A model generated the notes under the pieces. That model searched no databases. It was given only the letters and a program-made list of their open reading frames with translations, and had not been told where the DNA came from. Shown piece after piece: positions 42,181 through 51,648 of a stretch of 64,000 bases of DNA (position 1 is the first letter of the stretch; every line of letters begins with the position of its first letter). The stretch covers positions 1,532,554 through 1,596,553 of the forward strand of contig JAVDKL010000001.1 in assembly GCA_030849965.1 (NCBI GenBank), in the 5' to 3' direction. A program made the translations under genes and the position numbers. Source of the DNA: Schauerella fraxinea (GTDB lineage: Bacteria > Pseudomonadota > Gammaproteobacteria > Burkholderiales > Burkholderiaceae_B).

Positions 42181-44230
42181 AACCGCGCTCGAAGGGCACC
42201 GCGTGATCGTGGCGGCGCCCTATGGCAACGACGCGGCCAGCATTGTCAGCCTGCTCAACCAGCACGGCTACGACGCCTTGTCACAGCCCACGATGAACGA
42301 CGTCGCATTGGCGCTCGACGAGCACGTCGGGGTGGTATTGGCCACCGAAGAAGCCATTCGCGCCGTCGGGTTGGATGCGCTCAAAGACCGCCTCGCCGCG
42401 CAGCCGGCTTGGTCGGACATTCCGTTCATTGTGCTGGCCGCGCGCCGCACCGGCCCGGAGCGCGCGCGCGAAAACGTCCTCGCGAGCCTGCTGCCGTTTA
42501 TCGGCAACGCCGTGGTCGTCGAACGGCCACTCAGTCTTGCATCGTTGATCAGCGCGTTGACGTCAGCGATGCGCTCCCGGCAAAAGCAGTTCGATATGCG
42601 CGATCGCATGCTGGAGCTCGAAGCCAGTCGCATTGCATTGGCCGCCAGTGAGGCCGAACTGCGCCGCATTTCCGATGCGTTGCCCGTGCTGATTGCGTTC
42701 GTGGGTCTCGATCTGCGCTACCGGTTTGCCAATCGCGCCTACGAGCATTGGGTCAAGATGGATCCGGCCGACATCGTCGGCAAACACGTGCGCGATCTGG
42801 TGGGTGACGAAGGCTTTGCATTGCGCCTGCCCACGATTCAGCGCGCCCTCGATGGGCACGACGTGCGGCTCGAACTCAGTTGGCCGCACTTCGATGGGCG
42901 GCGGCGCGATGCCGACATGCGACTGCTGCCCCGACGCGACAGCTCGGGCGCCGTCGACGGCTTTCACATCTTTGTGCAGGACATCACCGCGCAAAAGGAA
43001 ACGGAAGAACGCCTGGAGGCACACGTCGCGCAGCGAACCGCCGCGTTGACCGATGAAATGAGCCGGCGCGAGAACGTCGAAGAGACCTTGCGTCAAAGCC
43101 AGAAAATGGAAGCGGTCGGCCAACTGACCGGCGGCATCGCACACGACTTCAACAATATGTTGACAGGCATTACCGGTTCGCTCGAGCTCGTCAAGCGTCG
43201 CATGGCAGCCGGACGCACCGATGGCCTGGACCGGTTCATGGACGCGGCACTCTCTTCGGCGCAACGCGCGGCCGGACTCACGGCCCGCTTGCTCGCCTTC
43301 TCGCGGCGCCAGTCCCTGGATGCGAGACCCATCGATGTGAACGTGCTGGTGCAGTCGCTGGAAGAACTGCTCTATCGCTCGATCAGCGAGAGCATCGTGT
43401 TGCATGTTGAAGGCATGCCCAACCTGCCGCAAGCCATCGCGGATGCCAATCAACTCGAGAACGCCATCATCAATCTGGTGGTCAACGCACGCGATGCCAT
43501 GCCCGATGGTGGCGCGCTCACCATCGAAACCAAACTCGTCGAAGTGGATGCCGAGACGGCCAAAAAGCAGCCCGACGTCAACGCAGGCCATTATGTGGTG
43601 GTGGCGGTCAGCGACACCGGCGTGGGCATGACGCCGGATATTCTGGCCAAGATATTCGACCCGTTTTTCACTACCAAGCCTATCGGGCAAGGCACGGGCC
43701 TCGGGTTATCCATGGTCTACGGCTTCGCACGCCAGTCGGGCGGCCAGGTACGCGTGCACAGCGTGCCGGGCGCCGGCACTACCGTGTCGATTTACCTGCC
43801 ATGCACCATGCAGAAGCCGACGCAGACGCCACTTGCCGCACTGCCGGCACTCGCCCCGCAGGGCAAGGGCGAGCATGTCCTGATTGTTGAGGACGACGCC
43901 GCCGTGCGGCTATTGATGCGCGAGGGATTGGAAGAATTGTCGTACAGCGTGGTGGAGGCTGAAGAGTCCAACGCCGCGATTCAAGTATTGGCATCGGATC
44001 GACCCTTGGCCATGATGATTTCGGACGTCGGGCTGCCCGGGATGAACGGTCGCCAATTGGCTGAGATCGCCCGGCAGCACCGTCCGGATCTCCCGGTGTT
44101 GTTCGTCACCGGCTACGCCGAGAATGCCGCCATCCGCGCGGGATTTCTCGGCACGAACATGTCGATGATCACCAAACCGTTCTCGCTGGATGGTTTGGCG
44201 ATCAAAGTGCGAGAGATGTTGAGCGAGTAG
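42170..44230 (+). CDS. Hybrid histidine kinase (receiver-like, PAS, HisKA, HATPase, REC)
   Basis: A 686-residue protein, apparently cytosolic. Residues 8-135 resemble a receiver domain, but the phosphoacceptor position falls in GVVLATEEAI with no Asp, so it may be a pseudo-receiver. Then come a PAS domain (about 160-275), a coiled linker, HisKA with His325 (IAHDFNN), HATPase with MPDGGALTIE and GTGLGLSMVYGFARQSGG, and a C-terminal receiver with Asp619. It is translationally coupled to the KaiC-like gene and is a paralogue of the kinase at 16283. Confidence 0.93.
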   Translation: MTHRTALEGHRVIVAAPYGNDAASIVSLLNQHGYDALSQPTMNDVALALDEHVGVVLATEEAIRAVGLDALKDRLAAQPAWSDIPFIVLAARRTGPERARENVLASLLPFIGNAVVVERPLSLASLISALTSAMRSRQKQFDMRDRMLELEASRIALAASEAELRRISDALPVLIAFVGLDLRYRFANRAYEHWVKMDPADIVGKHVRDLVGDEGFALRLPTIQRALDGHDVRLELSWPHFDGRRRDADMRLLPRRDSSGAVDGFHIFVQDITAQKETEERLEAHVAQRTAALTDEMSRRENVEETLRQSQKMEAVGQLTGGIAHDFNNMLTGITGSLELVKRRMAAGRTDGLDRFMDAALSSAQRAAGLTARLLAFSRRQSLDARPIDVNVLVQSLEELLYRSISESIVLHVEGMPNLPQAIADANQLENAIINLVVNARDAMPDGGALTIETKLVEVDAETAKKQPDVNAGHYVVVAVSDTGVGMTPDILAKIFDPFFTTKPIGQGTGLGLSMVYGFARQSGGQVRVHSVPGAGTTVSIYLPCTMQKPTQTPLAALPALAPQGKGEHVLIVEDDAAVRLLMREGLEELSYSVVEAEESNAAIQVLASDRPLAMMISDVGLPGMNGRQLAEIARQHRPDLPVLFVTGYAENAAIRAGFLGTNMSMITKPFSLDGLAIKVREMLSE

Positions 44231-44331
44231 CCCACCTAAAGGTGGAGACACGATTGACGCCCGCTACAGCGCGCTTCCAATCGGTAGTCGTTCGGCGCAA
44301 TAATCGGCGATCGCTCTTTTCGGGGATTGTC

Positions 44332-44820
44332 ATGGCGCATGCAGCACTCGGCTTCAAACGTTGCGATCACATCACGTGGACGGTGGCCGATGTGGATGCC
44401 GCCGCGGATTTTTATATCCTGGTGCTGGGTGCCAGCCTGATCTATCGCATCGGGCCGATCGATCCTGCGGATCTCATTGCCGACGAACAGGGCCGCGACT
44501 GGACCGATGCCCACATGGGGTTGCCCGGCGCGCGGTTCAAAGTGTCGATCGTGGAGCTGCCCGACGGTTTTCGCATCGAGCTGATCCAATTCGCTTTTTC
44601 GGATGTGGAGGCCGATGCGCCGATCGAGCGCGAGCGCATCGGCGCGGGCCACCTTGGCATCGAAGTCCAGGATATCGAGTCGGCCTCGGCGTTTCTTACC
44701 GAACACGGGTGTACGTTGCACACCCCGTTCTATGTGGACATGGACATCGACGAATCGGCCGTCTTTCGCCATTGCGTCGATCCCTGGGGCCACACGTTTG
44801 AGTTGGTCGAGCGACGCTAA
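44332..44820 (+). CDS. VOC family protein (glyoxalase/dioxygenase-like)
   Basis: A 162-residue protein with the VOC pattern. The first half has FKRCDHITWTVADVDAAADFYILVLGASL, with a candidate metal His, and MGLPGARFKVSIVELPDGFRIELIQF. The second half has GAGHLGIEVQDIESASAFLTEHG and ends FRHCVDPWGHTFELVE. Two bab repeats with His and Glu ligands imply a metal-dependent isomerase, lyase or dioxygenase. Substrate unknown. It is 101 bp after the hybrid kinase. Confidence 0.85.
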   Translation: MAHAALGFKRCDHITWTVADVDAAADFYILVLGASLIYRIGPIDPADLIADEQGRDWTDAHMGLPGARFKVSIVELPDGFRIELIQFAFSDVEADAPIERERIGAGHLGIEVQDIESASAFLTEHGCTLHTPFYVDMDIDESAVFRHCVDPWGHTFELVERR

Positions 44821-44828
44821 AACGTCAC

Positions 44829-44866
44829 CGGCGCCAGGATCGCTTCAGATGTGAATCCTGGCGCCG
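44829..44866. terminator. Hairpin between convergent VOC and chemoreceptor genes
   Basis: CGGCGCCAGGAT (44829-44840) and ATCCTGGCGCCG (44855-44866) are exact 12-bp complements with a 14-nt loop. The position between convergent stops suits a bidirectional terminator, although no T-run is present. Confidence 0.55.
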
Positions 44867-44935
44867 TTATCGAGCCGATCGGAACAACCTGCTTCGATCA
44901 GCCTCGGCCAATCACGCAAATGCCAAAGCTTCAGC

Positions 44936-46564
44936 TCACACCGGCAACAAGCGCGCGCCGGCGATACCGGGCGCACGGTCGACGTCGGCACCGCGTTGCT
45001 GCGCATCGACTCGAAACTGCGCCACGGCCTGCAGCAAGCTGCTCGCTTGCTCGGACATGGACTGCGCTGCAGCCGCCGCTTCTTCCACCAATGCCGCATT
45101 CTGCTGCGTGACACTATCCATCTGCGACACAGCGATATTCACCTGCTCGATCCCGGTGCTCTGCTCGCTCGACGCCGAGGCGATTTCGCCCATGATGTCC
45201 GTCACACGCTTGACCGAGCGCACCACTTCTTCCATGGTCTGCCCGGCCTCGGCGACCAGTACCGATCCCGACGACACATGCTGTACCGAGGTTTCGATCA
45301 GTTGCTTGATCTCCTTGGCCGCCGTGGCGCTGCGTTGAGCCAACGTGCGCACTTCGCTGGCCACCACCGCAAAGCCGCGCCCCTGTTCGCCCGCTCGCGC
45401 CGCTTCCACCGCCGCATTCAGCGCCAGGATATTGGTCTGGAAGGCGATGCTTTCGATCACCGAAATGATGTCGGCCACGCGGGCGGAACTCGTCCTGATA
45501 TCCTGCATCGTGGTCACCACGCGCCCCATCACCTGACCGCCCGCGCTGGCGGTCTCCGACGCGGAAGCCGCCAATACGCTGCCCTGCTGCGCGCTCTCGG
45601 TATTTTGCTTCACAGCCGAGGTGAGCTGCTCAATGCTCGCGGCCGTCTCTTCCAGTGACGCGGCCTGCTCTTCGGTACGCTGCGACAAGTCGACGTTGCC
45701 TTGCGCAATCTGGCCCGACGCACTCGATATCGACTCGGCCGACGACTGAATGCCCGACACCACATTACTCAATTGCTGGCGCATCGCTTCCAGCGACGCC
45801 ATCAAACTGGTCGAGTCGCCGCGTGCCACGTGCATGTTCACCATGAGATTGCCGCTGGCAATTTCACTTGCGCAGACCTGCGCCGAATGTGGCTCGCCGC
45901 CCAACTGCCGCAAGATGCTGCGGGTGATCAGAAACGCGGCCAATGCGCCGAGCAGCAGGGCAAGCGCCACCGCGAAGAGCGTAACGGTCACCGTGCGATC
46001 GTAATCCTCGCCCGCCGCTTGTGCCGCCTCCCTGTTCAGTTGCGTCTCGACATCGACCAATTCGCGCAGAGACGCGAGCCACACCGTCTGCCTGGGCCGC
46101 ACTTCCTCGACCAGCATTTTCATGGCGGCGGCGACCTCTCTATTCGCGCCCAACGTCACCACGCGCGCAATCAGCGACGTAGTGGCAGCTTCCTCACTCT
46201 TCAAGCGGGCGTGCAGATCGCGCTCTTTCTGTACGGTCGACGTGGACTCGACGAAGGTACGGCCAAGCTCGGTATAGGCTGCCGCATAGATTTTGTCTTG
46301 ACGCGCGATCCGATCGGATTCGGTGCGGACGACCTGGGGATCGTTCATCAACACGATGTTGCGCACCGCGATGCTGCGGTCCATGACCGACTCAAGCATC
46401 TCGGCAGCCAGACGTCCCTGCACATTGTTGACATCCGAGATTTCGCGCAGCCGTTCGCGAACGCTGCTGAGCCCGAACAAACCCATTCCTGCAATCAGCA
46501 GGACGAGCAGCAACAGGGTGCCAAACCCCAACGTCAAACGGGTAACTACCTTCAACTGATTCAT
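44936..46564 (-). CDS. Methyl-accepting chemotaxis protein
   Basis: A 542-residue chemoreceptor. One membrane segment lies at 10-32, a periplasmic four-helix-bundle domain follows, a second segment is near 190-215, then a HAMP region ([14 protein letters not shown]) and a signalling domain with the hairpin tip [44 protein letters not shown]. Methylation-helix Glu/Gln clusters are visible ([16 protein letters not shown]). The ATG at 46564 follows GGGAAG; the in-frame ATG at 46579 is an alternative. Its ligand is unknown. Confidence 0.95.
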   Translation of the reverse strand: MNQLKVVTRLTLGFGTLLLLVLLIAGMGLFGLSSVRERLREISDVNNVQGRLAAEMLESVMDRSIAVRNIVLMNDPQVVRTESDRIARQDKIYAAAYTELGRTFVESTSTVQKERDLHARLKSEEAATTSLIARVVTLGANREVAAAMKMLVEEVRPRQTVWLASLRELVDVETQLNREAAQAAGEDYDRTVTVTLFAVALALLLGALAAFLITRSILRQLGGEPHSAQVCASEIASGNLMVNMHVARGDSTSLMASLEAMRQQLSNVVSGIQSSAESISSASGQIAQGNVDLSQRTEEQAASLEETAASIEQLTSAVKQNTESAQQGSVLAASASETASAGGQVMGRVVTTMQDIRTSSARVADIISVIESIAFQTNILALNAAVEAARAGEQGRGFAVVASEVRTLAQRSATAAKEIKQLIETSVQHVSSGSVLVAEAGQTMEEVVRSVKRVTDIMGEIASASSEQSTGIEQVNIAVSQMDSVTQQNAALVEEAAAAAQSMSEQASSLLQAVAQFRVDAQQRGADVDRAPGIAGARLLPV

Positions 46565-46628
46565 TATGCTTCCCTGCATAGTCGTTTAGCGATGAGACGT
46601 TCCAGATGTTTCAAACGCCTCACAGGTA

Positions 46629-46654
46629 ATGACGGCATAACAAATGAGTTATTA
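46629..46654 (-). promoter_or_regulatory. Possible flagellar sigma-28-like promoter of the chemoreceptor
   Basis: On the minus strand TAATAACT (46654-46647) and GCCGTCAT (46636-46629), 10 nt apart, loosely resemble the FliA pattern TAAAGTTT-N11-GCCGATAA. It lies 65 bp upstream of the chemoreceptor start in AT-rich DNA. Confidence 0.3.
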
Positions 46655-46694
46655 AATTTCTAATTGTTTCATTTTATGAACGACCAATCGCTGA

Positions 46695-47594
46695 TCATGC
46701 GCGACGATCCTGTTTCTGTGCCAATTGCTGGGCCAATGCCAGGGCCTCCACGAGGAATGGCGCCGTGTCGTCCTTGCGATAACTCACGATCACGGGCGAT
46801 ACAAAGGAAGGCGCCGCGATCGGAATGTGGGCCACGTCTTCGCGATGCAGGCGTTGCACCGACGCCGGCACGACCGTAATGCCCAAGCCGGCCGCCACCA
46901 ATCCAATGGCGGTTTGCAATTCATTGGCCTCTTGCACCACCTGCAAGGTATATCCCGCCGCGCGAAACAACCCCATCACGTGATCGGCATAATTGGGGCG
47001 GGGTCGCGCGGGGTACAACACGAAAGGTTGGCCAGCCATGTCTTCGATTTGCAAACTTCGCTTGTGCGCCAACGGATGATTGAGCGGCACCGCTGCCATC
47101 AACGGCTCGGTCATCAGCACGCGCCGCGCGATCGCAGGATCATCGAGCAGAATCCGCCCGATGCCCATATCGATGCGCCCCGCCTTCAGCGCCTCCAATT
47201 GCGGCAACGTCGTCATCTCGGACAAACCGACCTCCACCTGTGGATCGGCGCCGCGCAGTTGCCGGATCAATTCCGGTACGAAGCCGTATAAGGTCGACGG
47301 CACAAACCCGATCCCGAACCAACGCCGCTCGTGTCGCCCGATCCGGCGGGTGCCCGCGATCACCTCATCCAGTCGTGCCGTCAGTTGCAGCGACTGCTCG
47401 AGCAGAAAGCGGCCAGCATCCGTCAATCGCACGGTACGTGTGGAACGCTCCAGGAGCGCCACGCCGAGCTCCGCTTCCAGGTCACGAATCTGGCGGCTCA
47501 ACGGTGGCTGCGCCATATGCAACCGCGCGGCTGCACGCGTAAAGCTGCCCTCTTGGGCAACGGCCTGAAAATATTGAAGATGCCGAAGCTTCAT
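46695..47594 (-). CDS. LysR family regulator, CatR/BenM-like
   Basis: A 299-residue LysR protein. The helix-turn-helix is LRHLQYFQAVAQEGSFTRAAARLHMAQPPLSRQIRDLEAELGVALLERSTRTVRLTDAG, close to CatR/BenM sequences. The ligand domain has FVPELIRQLRGADPQVEVGLSEMTTLPQLEAL and AAGLGITVVPASVQ. It is divergent from catB, as in known cat operons, so it probably activates catB in response to muconate. The ATG at 47594 is preferred; the frame remains open upstream across catB but only as a shadow. Confidence 0.9.
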   Translation of the reverse strand: MKLRHLQYFQAVAQEGSFTRAAARLHMAQPPLSRQIRDLEAELGVALLERSTRTVRLTDAGRFLLEQSLQLTARLDEVIAGTRRIGRHERRWFGIGFVPSTLYGFVPELIRQLRGADPQVEVGLSEMTTLPQLEALKAGRIDMGIGRILLDDPAIARRVLMTEPLMAAVPLNHPLAHKRSLQIEDMAGQPFVLYPARPRPNYADHVMGLFRAAGYTLQVVQEANELQTAIGLVAAGLGITVVPASVQRLHREDVAHIPIAAPSFVSPVIVSYRKDDTAPFLVEALALAQQLAQKQDRRA

Positions 47595-47618
47595 CTCGAT
47601 TAGGACCCAAAAGGTATT

Positions 47619-47632
47619 TATTGGGACCAATA
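47619..47632. promoter_or_regulatory. LysR-type operator in the catR-catB intergenic region
   Basis: TATTGG (47619-47624) and CCAATA (47627-47632) are exact complements around GA. The site lies midway between the divergent LysR and catB starts and fits the interrupted-dyad pattern of LysR boxes. A related half, GGACCCAAA, is just upstream at 47602. Confidence 0.6.
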
Positions 47633-47699
47633 TAGTCTTGGACGGCACAAATAGCGCGTCGCATACTGAATCGCATCCGGTAGGAGACAAGATAAAGGT

Positions 47700-48848
47700 A
47701 TGAATATCCCCACGATCGATCGCGTCGAGGCCATTCTGGTGGACCTGCCCACCATCCGGGCTCACCAATTGGCAATGACCGTGATGCAACGGCAAACCCT
47801 GGTTATCGTGCGACTGCATTGCAGCGACGATATCGAGGGCATCGGCGAGGCGACCACCATCGGTGGCTTGAGCTACGGCGAGGAGAGCCCCGAAGGCATC
47901 AAGCTGGCGATCGACACCTACCTGGCACCCGCGCTGGCCGGGCAGTCGGCCGACAACATTCACGCGGCCATGCAACGGCTGGAGTCCATCGCCCGCGGCA
48001 ACCGCTTCGCCAAATCGGCACTCGAAACCGCCCTGCTCGATGCGCAAGGCAAACGCCTCGGTGTATCGGTTGCGACCTTGCTGGGTGGCGCGGTGCGCAC
48101 ACACCTGCCGGTGTTGTGGACCCTCGCCAGCGGAGACACCGCACGCGACATCGACGAGGCTGAAAGTTTCCTGCAAAGCCGCCGCCACAACACGTTCAAA
48201 CTCAAGATCGGCCGGCGCGCCATCGCCGACGATGTGGCACACGTCTCACGCATCAAGCAAGCCTTGGGCGATCGCGCGCGCGTCACGGTCGACGTCAACC
48301 AAGCCTGGAACGAGGCCGATGCTGCCGGTGCCATTGCGCGTCTTGAAGCCGCAGGCATCGACTTGATCGAGCAACCCATCCCGCGCACCAATCTCGCCGG
48401 CATGGCGCGCCTGGCCGCCCGCTTCGTGGTGCCCATCATGGCTGATGAAGCCGTCTGCAGTCCGGAAGATGCGCTCGACATTGCGCGGTTAGGGGCGGCC
48501 GATGTGCTGGCCCTGAAGATCGCCAAGTCTGGCGGGCTTTACGGCATGACACGCACCGCAGCCGTGGGCGACGCCGCCGGCATGGCGCTGTATGGCGGCA
48601 CCATGCTCGAAGGCTCGGTGGGATCGGTTGCGTCGGCGCACGGCTTTGCCACCTTGCCGCGCCTGGCATGGGGCACCGAATTGTTTGGCCCACTGCTTCT
48701 GAAAGACGACATCGTCGTCAACCCGCCGCGCTACGCCGACTTCGACATGCATTTGCCCAGCGGGCCCGGACTGGGCCTTGAGATCGACGAACACAAACTG
48801 GCTTTCTATCGCCGCGACCGCGCCGCCACTTCGCGCACGCCAAGCTAA
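47700..48848 (+). CDS. catB: Muconate cycloisomerase (muconate lactonizing enzyme)
   Basis: A 382-residue enolase-superfamily enzyme. Key residues fall at the same numbers as in the Pseudomonas putida enzyme: Lys167 and Lys169 (FKLKIG), Asp198 (VTVDVN), Glu224 (DLIEQP), Asp249 (IMADEA) and Lys273 (ALKIAK). GTELFGPLLL near 323-332 carries the equivalent of Glu327. It converts cis,cis-muconate to muconolactone in catechol breakdown. It is divergent from a CatR-like regulator and is followed by a Bug receptor. No catA or catC is nearby. Confidence 0.9.
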   Translation: MNIPTIDRVEAILVDLPTIRAHQLAMTVMQRQTLVIVRLHCSDDIEGIGEATTIGGLSYGEESPEGIKLAIDTYLAPALAGQSADNIHAAMQRLESIARGNRFAKSALETALLDAQGKRLGVSVATLLGGAVRTHLPVLWTLASGDTARDIDEAESFLQSRRHNTFKLKIGRRAIADDVAHVSRIKQALGDRARVTVDVNQAWNEADAAGAIARLEAAGIDLIEQPIPRTNLAGMARLAARFVVPIMADEAVCSPEDALDIARLGAADVLALKIAKSGGLYGMTRTAAVGDAAGMALYGGTMLEGSVGSVASAHGFATLPRLAWGTELFGPLLLKDDIVVNPPRYADFDMHLPSGPGLGLEIDEHKLAFYRRDRAATSRTPS

Positions 48849-48920
48849 ACGCTTATTTCGTACACCGGCGAAGCTGCCTCGATGCAGCTCGACCCTCAAA
48901 TCAAGAAAGACGGAGACAAC

Positions 48921-49907
48921 ATGACCCCTCGCCTCGCACTCAAACGACTGGCCCAAGCCAGCGTGGCGTTGACCTTACTGGGCGGCGCCGCGCATGCCTT
49001 CGCTCAGACCTACCCCGACCACCCCGTCAAATGGATCGTGCCGTTTCCCCCAGGCGGCGCCATGGACAGCATCGCGCGCACGCTCGGTGAGTCGATGGGC
49101 AAGCAACTCAACACCACGTTCGTCGTTGAAAACCGCGCCGGCGCGGGCGGCAATATCGGTGCAGCGAGTGTTGCACGCGCCAAGCCCGACGGCTACACCA
49201 TCCTGATCGTGGCCAACGGCATGGCCGTCAACCCCGCGCTCTACAACGATCTCAACTACGACCCGCAGAAGGACTTCGCGCCGATTTCGCTGTTGGCGGT
49301 CGTGCCCAACGTGCTGGTGACCAACCCTGCGCGCAACGACGTCAAAAACGTTGCCGATGTGATTGCGCAGGCGAAAGAAAAACCCGGGCACTACACCTAT
49401 GCGTCGGCTGGCGTGGGCACGTCGATTCACTTGGCGGGCGAATTGTTTGCGTCGATGGCCAAGGTCAACATGCTGCATGTGCCTTACAAGGGCAGCGGGC
49501 CGGCCGTCGCGGATTTGTTGGGTGGCCAGGTCGACTATATGTTCGACAGCATCACCTCATCCAAACCGCACATCACAGCTGGCAAACTCCGCGCACTCGC
49601 GGTAACCACGAGCAAACGGTCGGCAGCACTGCCCGACGTGCCCACGCTGGCCGAAAGTGGCTTGCCGGGCTACGAACTGATGCCGTGGTTTGCAGCGTTT
49701 GCGCCAGCAGGTACGCCGCCTGAGGTGATCGACAAACTCAATGCGGCCATGCGTCAGGCGCTGGATGAACCGAAGGTGAAAGCCACACTGGACTCGATCG
49801 GCGCCGAACCGATTGGCGGCACACCCACCGCATTGCGCGATCACCTCGCCAAGGAAACCGCGCAGTGGCAGGCCCTGGTCAAGGAACGCGGCATCAAGAT
49901 CAATTGA
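48921..49907 (+). CDS. Bug-family periplasmic solute-binding protein
   Basis: A 328-residue protein with a signal peptide ending AFAQ, YPDHPVKWIVPFPPGGAMDSIART, VENRAGAGGNIGAASV and PDGYT. The first loop has AMD in place of the usual G-T-D. ATG 48921 follows CGGAGACAAC. It is 72 bp after catB and probably co-transcribed, suggesting it imports an acid related to muconate, or an aromatic acid (inference). Confidence 0.93.
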   Translation: MTPRLALKRLAQASVALTLLGGAAHAFAQTYPDHPVKWIVPFPPGGAMDSIARTLGESMGKQLNTTFVVENRAGAGGNIGAASVARAKPDGYTILIVANGMAVNPALYNDLNYDPQKDFAPISLLAVVPNVLVTNPARNDVKNVADVIAQAKEKPGHYTYASAGVGTSIHLAGELFASMAKVNMLHVPYKGSGPAVADLLGGQVDYMFDSITSSKPHITAGKLRALAVTTSKRSAALPDVPTLAESGLPGYELMPWFAAFAPAGTPPEVIDKLNAAMRQALDEPKVKATLDSIGAEPIGGTPTALRDHLAKETAQWQALVKERGIKIN

Positions 49908-49931
49908 TCGGCAAGGCGACGCGATGCGCGC

Positions 49932-50564
49932 TCAGTTGACCGTAGCGCGCTTGTGCGCCATGTCGTAAGCCGCACCGCGCAACGTGTGCAACACCCAATC
50001 GTTGCCGCGCGTATGGCGCATGTACACCCCATAGCGCTCGCGCATTCCTGCGAGGTCCACTAGATTCTCGTCCCGGTTCAATGCGTAGACGTGATTGAGC
50101 CAAGGCTCGGCGTGCACACCTTGCGGGGCGGGGGCCAACGAAATCTTGTCGCCGTAATCTTCAGAAAACTGGCGCCAAATAGCCGCAGGCTTGGGCGGCA
50201 TTGCAGCAACACTTGCGCTGGGCATCACGCCAGCCAGTTCTTCATTGCGCGCAAACTGCAAAATGGATGCATACAGTGTTGGGCCATACCCGTCGTCCGC
50301 GCCCACCGTGCACATATGAATCGTGGGAAGTCGTTGGTCGCCAGTCACTACCGTTTCCACCATGGCGCAGGCCACGAAGGTGGTGTCGTCGGGTACGGAA
50401 CCCGCGAAAGACGTTGCGCTCAGCCATCGGCCGAGGGCACCGCGTGCGGTCACGCGCGTGCTGTGTTGCGACCGAAACAGCCCGATCAGATAGGGATCTG
50501 TGACCACCGCTTTCGCGTCGCGGTCGGTATAGAAAAGAAGGTCGGATGTGGATTTCAAAGGCAT
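49932..50564 (-). CDS. Protein of unknown function
   Basis: A 210-residue protein that I do not recognise. It has no signal peptide or membrane segment. Visible features are DLLFYTDRDAKAVVTDPYLIGLFRSQ at the N-terminus, a central region with FVACAMVETVVTGDQRLPTIHMCTVGADDGYGPTLYASIL, and a C-terminus rich in Trp, His and Arg (HTRGNDWVLHTLRGAAYDMAHKRATVN). It converges on the catB-Bug unit. The central block with a Tyr-Gly-Pro turn is loosely reminiscent of acetyltransferase folds, but that is only a guess. Confidence 0.6.
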   Translation of the reverse strand: MPLKSTSDLLFYTDRDAKAVVTDPYLIGLFRSQHSTRVTARGALGRWLSATSFAGSVPDDTTFVACAMVETVVTGDQRLPTIHMCTVGADDGYGPTLYASILQFARNEELAGVMPSASVAAMPPKPAAIWRQFSEDYGDKISLAPAPQGVHAEPWLNHVYALNRDENLVDLAGMRERYGVYMRHTRGNDWVLHTLRGAAYDMAHKRATVN

Positions 50565-50742
50565 CCCTGCTCACCGAACAGGTGTTTCATAGGCACTCCA
50601 TTGGGCAGCACGAAGATCACAGCAGGCGCCAAGCTTGGTCGCCGACACCCGCCAAAATATACAGTGAACGGGTTTTCGAGCCTGTAAACGTACGTGTCAT
50701 CCGGTCACGCGAGCTACGCGATGGGGCGTCGGCAACCGCCCC

Positions 50743-51648
50743 CTACCAGGGTGGCAAGGCTTTCACAAAATCCACGAATACCCGCAACGGTGCGGGTAGA
50801 TGGCGACGGCCCGGATAGTATAAAAAAGGCCCGGAGAAGCGTGGCCACCAGGGCTCCAGCACCGGTTCCAGTTCGCCGCGCTGCATATAAGGCTGCAGCC
50901 AATCCTCAAACAAATAGATCACGCCGCACCCGGAAACTGCCGCATCTACAGCGAGATCGGTTGCCGCGCCAATGCGCACCAAAAGTGGCCCTGTGGGTTC
51001 GATCTTGACCACATCGCCGCGCCGCTCAAACTCCCATGCGGGCATGGATCCGCTCGCGAACTGACCCCGCAAACAATCATGCTTCATCAGGTCGTGGGGA
51101 TGCTTTGGCGTGCCGCGCGCGCGCAGATAATGCGGCGCCGCCGCGGTGGCGAAGCGCTGCTCGCGCGGCCCGATCGGAATGGCGATCATGTCCTGCTCAA
51201 GGCGCTCGTCATACCGAATGCCTGCATCGCAGCCTGCAGCCAGCACATCGACGAAGCTGTCTTCGGCGATTACTTCCAGCCGAATATCGGGATAGGCCGC
51301 CAGAAAAGCCGGCACGATCCGAGGCAACACCAAGCGCGCAGCGCTCACCGGTACATTCAGCTTCAACGTGCCTGCAGCCTTGTCACGAAATCCGTTGGCC
51401 ACATCAAGCGCGGCATCGACTTCCTTGAGCGCAGGCTCAAGACGCTCGAGCAATCGCGCGCCGGCTTCGGTAGGCGCCACACTGCGCGTGGTGCGATTCA
51501 GGAGTCGCACACCCAGTTGATCCTCGAGCCGTCGCACCGCTTCACTCAGCCGGGACGCACTGCTGCCGGTCAATCGGGCGGCTTCGCGAAAGCCGTTTGC
51601 GCGGGCAACGGCCAGAAACGCGTGAATATCGCTCAAATTGGTCGTCAT
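50743..51648 (-). CDS. LysR family transcriptional regulator
   Basis: A 301-residue LysR protein. The helix-turn-helix is IHAFLAVARANGFREAARLTGSSASRLSEAVRRLEDQLGVRLLNRTTRSVAPTEAG, and the ligand domain ends WWPRFSGPFLYYPGRRHLPAPLRVFVDFVKAL. ATG 51648 follows GTGAGC; starts at 51669 and 51678 are possible. It is divergent from the aldo/keto reductase gene, its probable target, across 108 bp. Confidence 0.92.
   Translation of the reverse strand: MTTNLSDIHAFLAVARANGFREAARLTGSSASRLSEAVRRLEDQLGVRLLNRTTRSVAPTEAGARLLERLEPALKEVDAALDVANGFRDKAAGTLKLNVPVSAARLVLPRIVPAFLAAYPDIRLEVIAEDSFVDVLAAGCDAGIRYDERLEQDMIAIPIGPREQRFATAAAPHYLRARGTPKHPHDLMKHDCLRGQFASGSMPAWEFERRGDVVKIEPTGPLLVRIGAATDLAVDAAVSGCGVIYLFEDWLQPYMQRGELEPVLEPWWPRFSGPFLYYPGRRHLPAPLRVFVDFVKALPPW

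Noticed and set aside
47595-48242. N-terminal extension of the LysR gene across catB on the minus strand
   Set aside because: The extra 216 codons lie antisense to catB, which has full active-site conservation. The LysR helix-turn-helix begins at 47594.
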